From positions 434,001-498,000 of the forward strand of contig JACKAB010000007.1 of assembly GCA_020635285.1 (NCBI GenBank): a DNA stretch of 64,000 bases. The letters are read 5' to 3'. The notes below the pieces were generated by a model, which did not search any database, had not been told where the DNA came from, and saw only the letters and a program-made list of their open reading frames with translations. Both the position numbers and the translations under genes were made by a program. This document shows positions 37,784 to 47,699 of this stretch, in pieces; within the stretch, counting starts at the first letter, position 1; the number at the start of each line of letters is the position of its first letter. The DNA is from Ignavibacteriales bacterium (GTDB lineage Bacteria > Bacteroidota > Ignavibacteria > Ignavibacteriales > Melioribacteraceae).

Positions 37784-38146
37784 TTATTTGTTATTATTAA
37801 CTAACCTAGGAATTATTGATAACCAACCAATTATTAAACAAACACCGCCGATTGGCGTTATCATAGCAAAAGTAGTAATACCAGTTAACGTATATGCATA
37901 AAGTGAAAATGAAAAGAGAAAAATTCCAGCTAGAATAAAATAGAAAGAAAGTTTCAAATTATATTTGGTATTTAAAGAAATTGCAAGCAAAACTACTGCA
38001 TGAATTAGATGATATAAAATTCCAGTTTTATAAGTTTCTAATAATTCAGGAGTAAGAATATGTTTTAATCCATGTGCTCCAAATGCGCCAAGTGCAACCC
38101 CTAAAGCGCCCATTACTGCAGATAATATTATGTGGTTCTTATTCAT
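37784..38146 (-). CDS. DUF423 membrane protein (YgdD family)
   Basis: This 120-aa protein has four predicted membrane helices. The family signature is MGALGVALGAFGAHGLKHIL at the start, ETYKTGILYHLIHAVVLL in the middle and ITPIGGVCLIIGWL near the end. The length is normal. The function is not established. It is a single gene; the 240 bases upstream of the hybrid kinase and this gene's 3' side show nothing notable. Confidence 0.9.
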   Translation of the reverse strand: MNKNHIILSAVMGALGVALGAFGAHGLKHILTPELLETYKTGILYHLIHAVVLLAISLNTKYNLKLSFYFILAGIFLFSFSLYAYTLTGITTFAMITPIGGVCLIIGWLSIIPRLVNNNK

Positions 38147-38160
38147 ATTGTATTTATTAA

Positions 38161-38246
38161 GTCATTCTGAAGCTGTCTGCCGATAAGCACACATGATGCA
38201 GAATCTAATTCATAAAATAAAGATGCTGAAATAAATTCTGCATGAC
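38161..38246. repeat. intergenic PAGRQ-type palindromic element
   Basis: This 86-bp element starts GTCATTCTGAAGC and ends GATGCTGAAATAAATTCTGCATGAC. It shares the terminal GTCAT/ATGAC and the GATGCTGAAAT...TTC.GCATGAC end with the element at 12765 but has a different middle. It lies between the PhoH gene and DUF423. Confidence 0.65.
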
Positions 38247-38263
38247 AAATTATTTTAAACCAT

Positions 38264-39607
38264 TCACAAAATATTGCTTGCTAACTCTGCCAATTCTGAG
38301 CGCTCACCTTTTTCTAAATTTATATGTGAATACAATTTTTCACCTTTGAAATGATCTATCAAATAAGAAAGACCGTTTGATTGAGTATCTAAATATGGAT
38401 GATCAATTTGATAAATATCTCCGGTTAGAACAATTTTAACTCCGGCTCCGGCACGCGTAATTATTGTCTTAACCTCATGCGGAGTAAGGTTTTGTGCCTC
38501 ATCAACAATAAAGAAAATACGCTGCAAACTTCTTCCGCGGATATAGGTGAGCGGTTCAATAACAAGTTTGTTGTCTTTTATTAAATTTTCAATCGCAGTA
38601 AATTTAGAATCCGTTTCCTTAAATTGATCTTGAATTACTTTTAAGTTATCCCAAAGAGGCTGCATATAAGGACCAATTTTACTTTCAACATCTCCAGGTA
38701 AAAATCCAATATCTTTATTGCTTAATGGAACTATTGGTCGTGCAATATAAATTTGCCTAAAACTTTTTCTGACTTGAAGTGCGTTTGCAAGAGCGAGTAA
38801 TGTTTTACCGGTACCAGCTTTGCCTGTTAAAGTAACTAAAGGAACGTTAGGATTTGATAAAGCATGTGTTGCAAAGGTCTGTTCGGCATTACGAGGCATA
38901 ATTCCGTAAACATTTTGTTTATCAATCCTTTCAAACAGTTGCATATCTTGATTTAAATATGTTAGAACTGATCTATTCTCATTTTTTAAAATAAAATACT
39001 TGTTTGGCAATAACTCCGATTTAAGCTTTTTTGCAATTTCATCTACTTCAATAGAATAAGGCGGTTTAAAGAATTTTTGAATTATTTCGTCATCAAAATT
39101 TTCTATAGTTTCTTTGCCGCTGTAAAGTTCATCAATACTGCCAATTCTATCGGTTGTGTAATCTTCGGCTAAAACGCCAAGGGCTTTAGCTTTCATTCTT
39201 AAGTTAACATCCTTGGTAACAAGAATTACTCTCTCACTTGCCGGACTTTTTTTATGAAGTAAAAATGCAGTATTAAGAATTCTATGGTCTGGAGTATCTT
39301 CTCTAAATGACTCTTTAATTTCTAATGCCATTGACTTACTGATTACAATTCTAACTTTCCCCTTACCTTTGCCAAGTTTTACACCGCCGTTAAATAATAG
39401 CTTTCCGGTTAGGGAATCGAGTGTTCTAACAAATTCCCTCGCGTTTAAGTTTATAACTTGACTGCCACGCTTGAAGTGGTCAATTTCTTCAATAACAGTA
39501 ATTGGAATTACAATATCATTTTCTTCAAATTGATGAATACAAGATGGGTCGTGGAGAATTACGTTTGTATCCAGAATAAATGTTTTTACAGATTTTTGTT
39601 TTGTCAT
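38264..39607 (-). CDS. PhoH-like ATPase with N-terminal PIN domain (PhoH2)
   Basis: This 447-aa protein starts with a PIN nuclease domain (FILDTNVILHDPSCI, VIPITVIEEIDHFKRGS, TPDHRILNTA and a late acidic DVNLRMKA). It continues with a PhoH ATPase domain carrying Walker A TLTGKAGTGKTLLAL, IYIARPIVPLSNKDIGFLPG, Walker B FIVDEAQNLTP and VLTGDIYQIDHP. PhoH2 proteins unwind and cleave RNA. The start at 39607 (MTKQKS) aligns with the family; an in-frame ATG 39 bases upstream would add an unlikely hydrophobic leader. It is divergent from the aldehyde dehydrogenase gene. Confidence 0.92.
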   Translation of the reverse strand: MTKQKSVKTFILDTNVILHDPSCIHQFEENDIVIPITVIEEIDHFKRGSQVINLNAREFVRTLDSLTGKLLFNGGVKLGKGKGKVRIVISKSMALEIKESFREDTPDHRILNTAFLLHKKSPASERVILVTKDVNLRMKAKALGVLAEDYTTDRIGSIDELYSGKETIENFDDEIIQKFFKPPYSIEVDEIAKKLKSELLPNKYFILKNENRSVLTYLNQDMQLFERIDKQNVYGIMPRNAEQTFATHALSNPNVPLVTLTGKAGTGKTLLALANALQVRKSFRQIYIARPIVPLSNKDIGFLPGDVESKIGPYMQPLWDNLKVIQDQFKETDSKFTAIENLIKDNKLVIEPLTYIRGRSLQRIFFIVDEAQNLTPHEVKTIITRAGAGVKIVLTGDIYQIDHPYLDTQSNGLSYLIDHFKGEKLYSHINLEKGERSELAELASNIL

Positions 39608-39767
39608 AATTTTCAAATTGATTTTTAGATAACTAAAAATAATCAAAGCAAATATATTTTTGAAGTTAATTTGCTGTTAATATTTAAAATCCACAGTAAA
39701 TATGTTTAATAAATATTACTTTTAGAATAGCAAAATTTTTCTTAAAAAATCAATTAGGGTTCATGTA

Positions 39768-41133
39768 ATGGCAATCGAAACAGTAAATCCGGCAACAGGA
39801 AAACTAGTAAAGACTTTCAAACCTTTTACAAATGAAAAAGTTGATTCTATAATTAATAAAACTCACGGTGAGTTTCTAAAATGGACAGCGACTTCTTTTG
39901 CAGAAAGAAAAAAATTAATGCTTAATGGGGCAAAAATATTAAAGAATGAAAAAGAGAAGTATGCTAAAATATTAACTATAGAAATGGGTAAACCAATTGC
40001 TCAAGCAATTTCTGAAGTTGAAAAATGTGCTTGGGTTTGTGAGTATTATGCTGAGAATGCCGAATCAATTTTACAGAAAGAAGTTATTAAAACTGATGCA
40101 TCCGAAAGTTTTGTGCAGTTTGATCCAATAGGGATAGTACTTGCTGTAATGCCATGGAATTTCCCATATTGGCAAGTGTTTCGGTTTGCAGCTCCTGCTT
40201 TAATGGCGGGCAATGCTGGTTTATTAAAACATGCTTCCAATGTTCCCAAAAGTGCGCTTGCAATTGAAGAAGTATTTCAGAAAGCAGGATTTCCTAAAAA
40301 TATTTTCAGAACTCTTCTCATCAACTCAAATCAAGTAGATAATGTTATTGAAAACCCAAAAGTTAAAGCAACAACTTTAACCGGAAGTGAATACGCGGGA
40401 AGTATGGTTGCTGCAAAAAGTGGAAAGTTATTAAAGAAAAGTGTTTTAGAATTAGGGGGAAGCGACCCGTTTATAATTTTAAAAGATGCAAATCTTGATG
40501 AGGCAATTAAGACAGCGGTTACAGCTCGTTTGTTAAATAACGGACAAAGCTGCATTGCTGCAAAGAGATTTATTGTTGTTAAAGAAATTGCAGAAGATTT
40601 CGAGAAAAATTTGTAAAAAAAATGGCAGAAGTGAAAATTGGAAATCCGATGGAAAGAGAAACTGAACTTGGTCCGATGGCAAGAGAAGATTTGTTGTTGG
40701 AACTTCATGAGCAAGTTGCTCAATCAATTAAGAAAGGTGCAAAACTTTTAACCGGCGGAAAACGCTTAAATAGAAAAGGTTATTATTACCCAGCAACAGT
40801 TTTGACCAATGTTAAAAAGAGGAATGCCCGCTTATGAAGACGAATTATTTGGACCAGTTGCTTCAATTATAAATGTCAAAAACGAAGAAGAAGCAATTAA
40901 AGTTGCAAATGATACTAAATTTGGACTGGGCGCTTCTTTGTGGACAAAAAATATTAAAAAAGCAAAAACACTTGCAAAGTCAATAGATTCGGGTTCTGTG
41001 TTTATAAATGGAATGGGTAAAATCAGATCCTCGTTTACCATTTGGCGGAGTTAAACTTTCCGGTTTTGGAAGAGAACTTTCTCATTACGGAATTAAAGAG
41101 TTTGTAAATATTAAAACTGTTTGGGTGAAGTGA
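39768..41133 (+). pseudogene. gabD: succinate-semialdehyde dehydrogenase (frameshifted)
   Basis: Read across three indels, this is a full-length NAD(P)-dependent aldehyde dehydrogenase of about 454 aa. Visible motifs are VLAVMPWNFPYWQVFRFAAP (cofactor site), LKHASNVPKSA, catalytic Glu in LELGGSDPFIIL, the nucleophile Cys in NNGQSCIAAKRF, DELFGPVASI and LPFGGVKLSGFGREL. It resembles the short SSADH type (YneI/Sad). A one-base loss near 40614, a gain near 40816 and changes near 41022 break the frame, the first in a homopolymer. It likely oxidises succinic semialdehyde from GABA breakdown. Remnants of its last about 50 codons recur near the glutaminase genes at 43.5, 46.2 and 47.7 kb. Confidence 0.85.
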
Positions 41134-41307
41134 ATTAATTGTAAAGTTTTTTTTAACGATTGGCGGATTGGCGATTTTTACCACAAATATTGATACGATA
41201 CACACACTTCAAATTTACGTGAAACTTTCATACGAAACACTAAACCGCCACTTTTGCCGAACCGCTGTTATTCGTTCATGCTATTCCGTCCGCAAGATAT
41301 TAATTGG

Positions 41308-42186
41308 TTACGATATTTGAAAACACCTCATACTTGCATTGCCGAATTGAAAACCTTCAAAGAGGTATTTTACTTCTTCTGTTTTGTCAGCTAAACCAAG
41401 TGTATAAAGCATTGGCAAATAATGCTCGTTAGTCGGGTGGGCTAATTGAAATATACTTCCTAGTCGCTCATAATTTACAAGTGATTTAAAATCTTTGCTG
41501 TTAAGTTTTGATTTAACTAGCTCATCAAATTCAATTGCCCAGTCTAAAGGCTTAGAATTAATATTATTCCAATCGATAACTTTTAGGTTGTGAACTATGT
41601 TTCCGCTGGCAATAATCAGGACACCCTTTTCTCTCATTTTTTTTAAAGTATTTGCCAATTGAAAATGATAGCTTGATGGTTGAGAATCGTCAATACTTAA
41701 TTCAAAAACTGGAACATCGGCTTTAGGATATAAATATTTTAAAACTGTCCAAGCACCGTGATCGAGTCCCATTGATGAGTTTTCTTTTATTTGATAATTT
41801 GCAGCTGCTTCAATGGCTTCTCTTGCAAGTTGTGGATGCCCTTTGGGTTCGTATTTAATTTGAAGTAAGCGGTCATCAATTTTCCCGAAATCATAAATTG
41901 CTTTAGGTTGTGAATTAACAGAAACAAAAGTTCCTTTAGTTGTCCAATGTGCCGAAATTATCATAATGGCATTGGGCTTTTCGATACTTGTTCCAATTTT
42001 GCTGAGCTGTTGAGTAAAATCATTGTCGAGCAAAGCATTGATAGGGTGTCCGTGTCCAATAAATATTAGGGGTGTTTTTTTTGTATTTGAAAAATTATTG
42101 CTCATATTTTCAAAAGCTTCAAGTTTCATGCTCGCTCCAATAAGTTGAATTGAAGCCAACATTTTTAAGAAATGTAATCGATTCAT
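41308..42186 (-). CDS. ygiD: 4,5-DOPA dioxygenase extradiol-like protein
   Basis: This 292-aa member of the LigB-type extradiol ring-cleavage dioxygenases shows the metal and active-site residues in PLIFIGHGHPINAL, IMIISAHWTTKGTF, MGLDHGAWTVLKYLYP and GVLIIASGNIVHNL. It matches YgiD/DODA. An N-terminal stretch (MNRLHFLKMLASIQLIGASM) looks like a Tat-less signal or membrane-proximal extension not typical of cytosolic YgiD. The natural substrate in bacteria is unclear, probably a catechol. It is a single gene. Confidence 0.9.
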   Translation of the reverse strand: MNRLHFLKMLASIQLIGASMKLEAFENMSNNFSNTKKTPLIFIGHGHPINALLDNDFTQQLSKIGTSIEKPNAIMIISAHWTTKGTFVSVNSQPKAIYDFGKIDDRLLQIKYEPKGHPQLAREAIEAAANYQIKENSSMGLDHGAWTVLKYLYPKADVPVFELSIDDSQPSSYHFQLANTLKKMREKGVLIIASGNIVHNLKVIDWNNINSKPLDWAIEFDELVKSKLNSKDFKSLVNYERLGSIFQLAHPTNEHYLPMLYTLGLADKTEEVKYLFEGFQFGNASMRCFQIS

Positions 42187-42293
42187 TGTATTACCAATTT
42201 TAATTTTTGTATTACAATCGCTATTGATTGATAATGCAAAGATAGAATTAAGGTAACAGATTTTCGTTCACATAGGTTAAGAACGTATCAATC

Positions 42294-42761
42294 CTATTTT
42301 TTCTTTACAAGATTTTGCCGAATGCGACTTAATGATTGTGGCTTGATGCCTAAATACGATGCTACTAAATATTGAGGAACTCTTTGTGAAAGGTGAGGGT
42401 GATTTTTTATGAGAGATAAATATTGTTGTTCAGCATCTTCACTAAAACTTCTGGCTATTCTTTGCAGAGAACTCAAATATCCATTTTGAACCAGTATTCT
42501 GAAAAATACCTCAAATTTTGAAATCTGCTCACAAGCTTTTTCAAAGTCGGCATGCGTTTCACCTTTTTTATCAATGATAAAAGTATGAGTAGCACCTGCA
42601 TCAACAAAATATAAATTTCGGCAAACCTTACCTTCGGTTACAAATTGTTTTTTGTTTTCTAATTGAATAGGCACAAACCAATCACCTAGTTTTTCAAATT
42701 CTTCATTAGTCAGTTTTTGATTTATTTTGGCTTCAATATTTTTGCGAATATTTTGTTGCAT
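42294..42761 (-). CDS. Crp/Fnr-type regulator with shortened cyclic-nucleotide domain
   Basis: This 155-aa protein has the beginning of a cNMP-binding beta-roll (WFVPIQLENKKQFVTEGKVC, NLYFVDAGATHTFIIDKKGE), then jumps to the helical part (DFEKACEQISKFEVFFRILV). The winged-helix C-terminus follows (QRVPQYLVASYLGIKPQSLS). Typical Bacteroidota homologues are about 190 aa; roughly 40 residues of the beta-roll, including the phosphate-binding cassette region, are missing in frame. Either the gene carries a real deletion, making a ligand-independent regulator, or bases were lost in assembly. A partial degraded duplicate begins at 45265. It precedes, and may control, nothing obvious; the DoxX gene lies upstream on the same strand. 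Confidence 0.8.
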   Translation of the reverse strand: MQQNIRKNIEAKINQKLTNEEFEKLGDWFVPIQLENKKQFVTEGKVCRNLYFVDAGATHTFIIDKKGETHADFEKACEQISKFEVFFRILVQNGYLSSLQRIARSFSEDAEQQYLSLIKNHPHLSQRVPQYLVASYLGIKPQSLSRIRQNLVKKK

Positions 42762-42776
42762 AGTTCTCGATACTTG

Positions 42777-43232
42777 TTAGCGGTTCGCTATTTGTTTGAG
42801 AAATAAATTTGGGTACATAATATAGAAAATAGTAAAAATCAATAAAAAATTAAACTCTACACCATTTCGTCCACCACCTACAACAAACCAACCTTCTTGA
42901 AAGTGCACCATGATAATCCCCATTATAAATATGAAAATAGTAATCCAACCTGCAAGTTTCACGTATTTGTTTGTCAATAAACAAATTGCAGCAGCTAGGT
43001 GTGATAATTTAATTGCCCAAGCCAAAATTATTCCAAAAGGAGCAAATCCTACTTCATTTAAATAAAGGTTGCCAAAATCTGTTATTCCTCCGTTAAACAT
43101 TCCTCCTACACTATGGGCTATTAAAATAACAATAATAGGAAATCGTAGTAAAAATGTGTTGTTAAATATTCTCCTTGTATATTTATTTGTAATTGTATTT
43201 AATTGCCCACTTTCATTTTGCTTGTTTGTCAT
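42777..43232 (-). CDS. DoxX-like membrane protein
   Basis: This protein of about 151 aa has four hydrophobic segments: FLLRFPIIVILIAHSVGGMF, FAPFGIILAWAIKLSHLAAA, YVKLAGWITIFIFIMGIIMV and EFNFLLIFTIFYIMYPNLFL. A WFVVGGGRNGVEFN motif typical of DoxX-family members lies near the end. The start at 43232 (MTNKQNES) has GAGGTG upstream; an ATG 66 bases further out lies in the region duplicated at 45.9 kb. Family roles include thiosulfate-quinone oxidoreductase partner and redox membrane proteins, but the assignment here is not specific. It is 15 bases upstream of the Crp-like gene, so the two are probably co-transcribed. Confidence 0.75.
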   Translation of the reverse strand: MTNKQNESGQLNTITNKYTRRIFNNTFLLRFPIIVILIAHSVGGMFNGGITDFGNLYLNEVGFAPFGIILAWAIKLSHLAAAICLLTNKYVKLAGWITIFIFIMGIIMVHFQEGWFVVGGGRNGVEFNFLLIFTIFYIMYPNLFLKQIANR

Positions 43233-43499
43233 ATAACACCTCAAAGTATAAATCGTAAATATTATTTCTACTCTATTTGTTTTTAATGTATTAAACACTA
43301 ATTGTCTAGCGTAATTATCGCTAACTTATTATTTACTGCAAAAATAACAATTTAAGATTGTTTTTATTAGTTTACTATGGATTGCCCGTTAAAATTTAAT
43401 TTTGAATTTTATAAAAATATATAAATAAATCTATTTCAGGAAGTTCTATTATCAAAAAATTATAACGAGCTAACAATATTCAAATCATTTTAACAATTT

Positions 43500-43678
43500 T
43501 ATTATAAATAAAATAGCTCGTAAAGCCAATAGAATCTGTCTCAGTATTTATAAATGGAATGGTTAAATTAGATCCTCGTTTACCATTTGGCGGAGTTAAA
43601 CTTTCTGGTTATGGAAGAGTACTTTTTCATTTTGGAATTAAAGAATTTGTAAATATCAAAACTGTTTGGGTGAAATAG
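43500..43678 (+). pseudogene. remnant of an aldehyde dehydrogenase 3' end (copy 1)
   Basis: The plus strand reads VFINGMVKLDPRLPFGGVKL and continues SGYGRVLFHFGIKEFVNIKT to a stop after VWVK. This is the C-terminus of the succinate-semialdehyde dehydrogenase at 41.0-41.1 kb with several amino-acid differences, so it is a diverged relic rather than a sequencing copy. No upstream part of the gene is present. Confidence 0.75.
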
Positions 43679-43934
43679 ATTGGTTCTATAATTTCTTGTA
43701 ACGATTAGTTTTTTTTCATGTTGGATGTTTTCAATTTAATGTCTTATAAGCAGCAATACTTTTTAATGGGGAATAATTATTTTTGAATTCTCATAAACGA
43801 TTATTTTATTGACTATTATTGATATTAAGTCATGTTACATTCATAAATTTCACAAAGTATTTTCTCTTATTTAATAAAAATTATAGTATCTGTTGTATGC
43901 TGTTTTAACTAAAATATTGATAATTGAGATTCTG

Positions 43935-44828
43935 TTGTAAACTCCTCAAGAAACCTCATTCCTTTATATGAATTTCCTTTTTATTCAACCTTGGACTCCA
44001 AACAGCAATAGCGTATTGATTTGGATGAATTGCTATAATTTACATTCCTCCGCCAACTCCACTTTTTTCCAGGAAGCCCAACTTTAAAGGAGAATTCTCC
44101 AGATTCGTCATAAAATCCACAAGTTTGCATTAGTGCATTTATCCTTTTGATTGACTTTTTGGTTAGTATCATGTGGTTATCAATCATTGAAGAACCATGG
44201 TTTGCTAAAAATAAGAATAAGTCAGAAAGTTTTTACAATTCATTTCAAAGAGAACAAAGGTCAAAATAGAAATCAAGAACATCAGAAGGTTCATTTTGGA
44301 TATTCCCAAATGATTTGATGAAATTACATAATGCTATATTTCTAAAACCCACTTTTTTTTTTCTGACTTAGCTATTTTATCTGAATAATTTATTTCTGAA
44401 TTGTTAGAAATACTCCTAACAAAATTTAAAAAATCTTCTTTTGGATTTTCTAAATTGCTTATAAGAATATCCGAAATTACGATTGCTCCAGCATTTATAA
44501 ATGGATTTCTAGGTATGCCATTATCTGCTTCAAGTTGAACCAGGAATAAATGCAGTTCCGGAAGGTTCTACTCAACTCTCTCCCATATTTTCTTATCAAG
44601 AATACGGTATGCCATGCAAAGTGAAAATACTTTTGCTATACTCTGAATCGAGAATTTATCATAGCAATTCCCAATACCGAAATTATTTTGATTAATTGTT
44701 GATATATGTACTCCAAAATTTTCTGGATCTACATTTGCTAATTCAGGAATGTAAGATGCTAATTCTCCTTCATCATCTATACTTTTAATTTTTTCGTAGA
44801 TCTCTTGAATTATTTCTTTATTATTCAC
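43935..44828 (-). pseudogene. glsA: glutaminase, frameshifted copy
   Basis: Near-identical to the intact glutaminase at 46591-47505, but broken by indels near 44057, 44150, 44240, 44360, 44545 and 44575. Start MNNKEIIQEIYEKIKSIDDE and end NKKGNSYKGMRFLEEFTTES are recognisable. The damage consists of one- to three-base insertions and deletions, many in homopolymers, in a region that is part of the 2.68-kb duplication. It is probably an unpolished assembly copy of the same gene. Confidence 0.75.
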
Positions 44829-44871
44829 TATTCTCCATTTTAATTCTATAAAACTTATTTTTTCTCATCAT

Positions 44872-45264
44872 AGAACTGATTTGCGCCTTATAAATATAAC
44901 AATGATAAAGTTAGTTATTTCCACTATCAAGAGTTAGCCACTTTCTACGGTAGTTTTTCTACAAAAGATATAAAGAAATAGCAATAGTTTAAGTTCGTTA
45001 TATAAATATTTATATTATTTTGTATAAAATCTTTTTACTAGTTATATGACATATTTTTATATTTCCTTTATAAATCTTCACAAAAAAAAATAGTTAAAAC
45101 TATAAAGAAAATTGGCGATATACATTATTAAAATAGGGAAATAATATTTGAATAAATTTATATTATTATTTATATGAAATCTACATCACAAGCTTTTGTT
45201 AAGTAAATGCAAAATTTAGATATATCAATGATAGAAGAAAAATTTAGAAATCAACAAAATCGAT
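44872..45264. other. very AT-rich spacer between the two duplicated units
   Basis: This stretch separates the broken glutaminase copy from the broken Crp/DoxX copy and has no counterpart after the intact glutaminase. It is almost entirely A and T and has no open frame of note. No feature was recognised. Confidence 0.5.
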
Positions 45265-46190
45265 AAATTTCGGCAACTATACCTTCAGAACAATTTACAA
45301 ATTGTTTTTGTTTTCTAATTGAATAGGCACAAATGGTGATTCACCTAATTTTCGAAATTCTTCATTAGTCAGTTTTTGATTTATTTTGCACTTCTTATTT
45401 TTGCGAATATTTTGCATACCCTTTGATGACTTGTTAGCGGTTTTTTATTTGTTTGAAATAAATTAGAATCATATTTATAGAAAATAGAAAAAATCAATAA
45501 ATATTTAAACTCTAACACCATTTAAAAAGAACAAAGTGAGTTAAAGGAACCTTGATTGAAAAGTGCACCATGATAAAATGCCCCATTATTAAATATGAAA
45601 ATAATAATCCAACCAAGTGATACTTTTAATATTCTCTTGTGTCAATAAACAAGATTGCAGCAGCTAGATGATGATAATTTTTAATTGCCCAAGCCAAAAT
45701 TATTACAAAATAGAAAAATCCTACTTATTTAAATAAAGGTTGCCAAAATCTGTTATTCCTCCGTTAAACATTCCTCCTACACTATAAAGCTATTAAAATA
45801 AGAATAATACTGGAAATCGTAGTAAAAATGTGTTGTTAAATATTCTCCTTGTATATTTATTTGCAAAAAATTGTATTTAATTGCCCACTTTCATTTTGTT
45901 TGTTTGTCATATAACACCTCAAAGTATAAATCGTAAATATTATTTCTACTCTATTTGTTTTTTAATGTAAAACACTAATTGTCTAGCGTAATGATCAACT
46001 ACCATTTTATTGTACTGCAATAATAACAATTTAAGATTGTTTTTATTAGTTTACTATGGATTGCCCGTTAAAATTTAATTTTGAATTTTATAAAAAATAT
46101 ATAAATAAATCTATTTCAGGAAGTTCTATTATCAAAAAATTATAACGAGCTAACAATATTCAAATCATTTAACAATTTTATTATAAATAA
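45265..46190 (-). repeat. degraded duplicate of the Crp-like 5' end, DoxX gene and its upstream region
   Basis: This repeats about 42615-43500 in the same orientation with an offset near 2.68 kb. The Crp-like N-terminal part, the whole DoxX gene and the AT-rich region beyond are recognisable but broken by many small insertions. The last 250 bases are nearly clean. The intact versions are in the first unit, the mirror image of the glutaminase situation. Confidence 0.75.
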
Positions 46191-46195
46191 AATAA

Positions 46196-46353
46196 GTAAA
46201 GCCAATAGAATCATCAGTATTTATAAATGGAATGGTTAAATTAGATCCTCGTTTACCATTTGGCGGAGTTAAACTTTCTGGTTATGGAAGAGTACTTTTT
46301 CATTTTGGAATTTAAAGAATTTGTAAATATCAAAACTGTTTGGGTGAAATAGA
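46196..46353 (+). pseudogene. remnant of an aldehyde dehydrogenase 3' end (copy 2)
   Basis: This is the duplicate of the relic at 43500-43678, with one extra base after HFGI and small losses at the start. It reads VFINGMVKLDPRLPFGGVKL before the frame change. It is part of the 2.68-kb repeat. Confidence 0.7.
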
Positions 46354-46590
46354 TTGGTTCTATAATAAAATTTGATAACGATTAGATACAAATTTTTTCA
46401 TGTTGGATGTTTTCAATTTAATGTCTTATAAATAGCAATACTTTTAATGTGGGAAAAATTATTTTTGAATTCTCATAAACGATTATTTTATTGACTATTA
46501 TTGATATTAAGTCATGTTACATGCATAAATTTCACAAAGTATTTTCTCTTATTTAATAAAAATTATAGTATCTGTTGTATGCTGTTTTAA

Positions 46591-47505
46591 CTAAAATATT
46601 GATAATTGAGATTCTGTTGTAAACTCCTCAAGAAACCTCATTCCTTTATATGAATTTCCTTTTTTATTCAACCTTGGACTCCAAACAGCAATAGCGTATT
46701 GATTTGGATGAATTGCTATAATTCCTCCGCCAACTCCGCTTTTTCCAGGAAGCCCAACTTTAAAGGAGAATTCTCCAGATTCGTCATAAAATCCACAAGT
46801 TTGCATTAGTGCATTTATCCTTTTTGATTGACTTTTGGTTAGTATCATGTGGTTATCAATCATTGATGAACCATGGTTTGCTAAAAATAAGAATAAGTCA
46901 GAAAGTTCTTTACAATTCATTTCAAGGGAACAAAGGTCAAAATAGAAATCAAGAACATCAGAAGGTTCATTTTGGATATTTCCAAATGATTTGATGAAAT
47001 TACATAATGCTATATTTCTAAAACCCACTTTTTTTTCTGACTTAGCTATTTTATCTGAATAATTTATTTCTGAATTGTTAGAAATACTCCTAACAAAATT
47101 TAAAAAATCTTCTTTTGGATTTTCTAAATTGCTTATAAGAATATCCGAAATTACGATTGCTCCAGCATTTATAAATGGATTTCTAGGTATGCCATTATCT
47201 GCTTCAAGTTGAACCAGGGAATTAAATGCAGTTCCGGAAGGTTCTACTCCAACTCTCTCCCATATTTTCTTATCAAGAATACGGTATGCCATGCAAAGTG
47301 AAAGTACTTTTGCTATACTCTGAATCGAGAATTTATCATAGCAATTCCCAATACCGAAATTATTTTGATTAATTGTTGATATATGTACTCCAAAATTTTC
47401 TGGATCTACATTTGCTAATTCAGGAATGTAAGATGCTAATTCTCCTTCATCATCTATACTTTTGATTTTTTCGTAGATCTCTTGAATTATTTCTTTATTA
47501 TTCAC
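46591..47505 (-). CDS. glsA: glutaminase
   Basis: This 304-aa serine-dependent glutaminase converts glutamine to glutamate and ammonia. It shows the beta-lactamase-like fold motifs: the nucleophile in FSIQSIAKVLSLCMAYRI (S-x-x-K), EPSGTAFNSLVQLE, GIPRNPFINAGAIV, FLANHGSSMIDNHMIL, MQTCGFYDESGEFSFKVGLP and SGVGGGIIAIHPNQYAIAVW. The length is normal and the frame is clean. A relic of an SSADH 3' end lies about 240 bases past its stop, and an SSADH gene is 5.5 kb away. The SSADH/glutaminase pair parallels E. coli yneI-yneH, suggesting glutamine/glutamate/GABA use. Confidence 0.95.
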   Translation of the reverse strand: MNNKEIIQEIYEKIKSIDDEGELASYIPELANVDPENFGVHISTINQNNFGIGNCYDKFSIQSIAKVLSLCMAYRILDKKIWERVGVEPSGTAFNSLVQLEADNGIPRNPFINAGAIVISDILISNLENPKEDFLNFVRSISNNSEINYSDKIAKSEKKVGFRNIALCNFIKSFGNIQNEPSDVLDFYFDLCSLEMNCKELSDLFLFLANHGSSMIDNHMILTKSQSKRINALMQTCGFYDESGEFSFKVGLPGKSGVGGGIIAIHPNQYAIAVWSPRLNKKGNSYKGMRFLEEFTTESQLSIF

Positions 47506-47699
47506 TATTCTCCATTTTAATTCTATAAAACTTATTTTTTCTCATCATAGAAATTAAAAATTATTAATGATAGTTCGTAGCTAATAGTTTGTTAAAAATT
47601 AAGTTTGTGTTTATAAGATAAATAAATAAAACTATTACAGTAAGCTCTATGCCCTCTAAAATAAAACAAATAACTATCCACAAATTTCAGTTTAATAAA

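Noticed and set aside
40331..40723. Minus-strand frame of 130 codons
   Set aside because: Antisense to the aldehyde dehydrogenase, spanning its frameshift; no signal or domain.
42615..47550. Composite transposon or integrative element carrying glutaminase
   Set aside because: No transposase, integrase or terminal inverted repeats; the complementary-quality pattern fits a false assembly duplication better.
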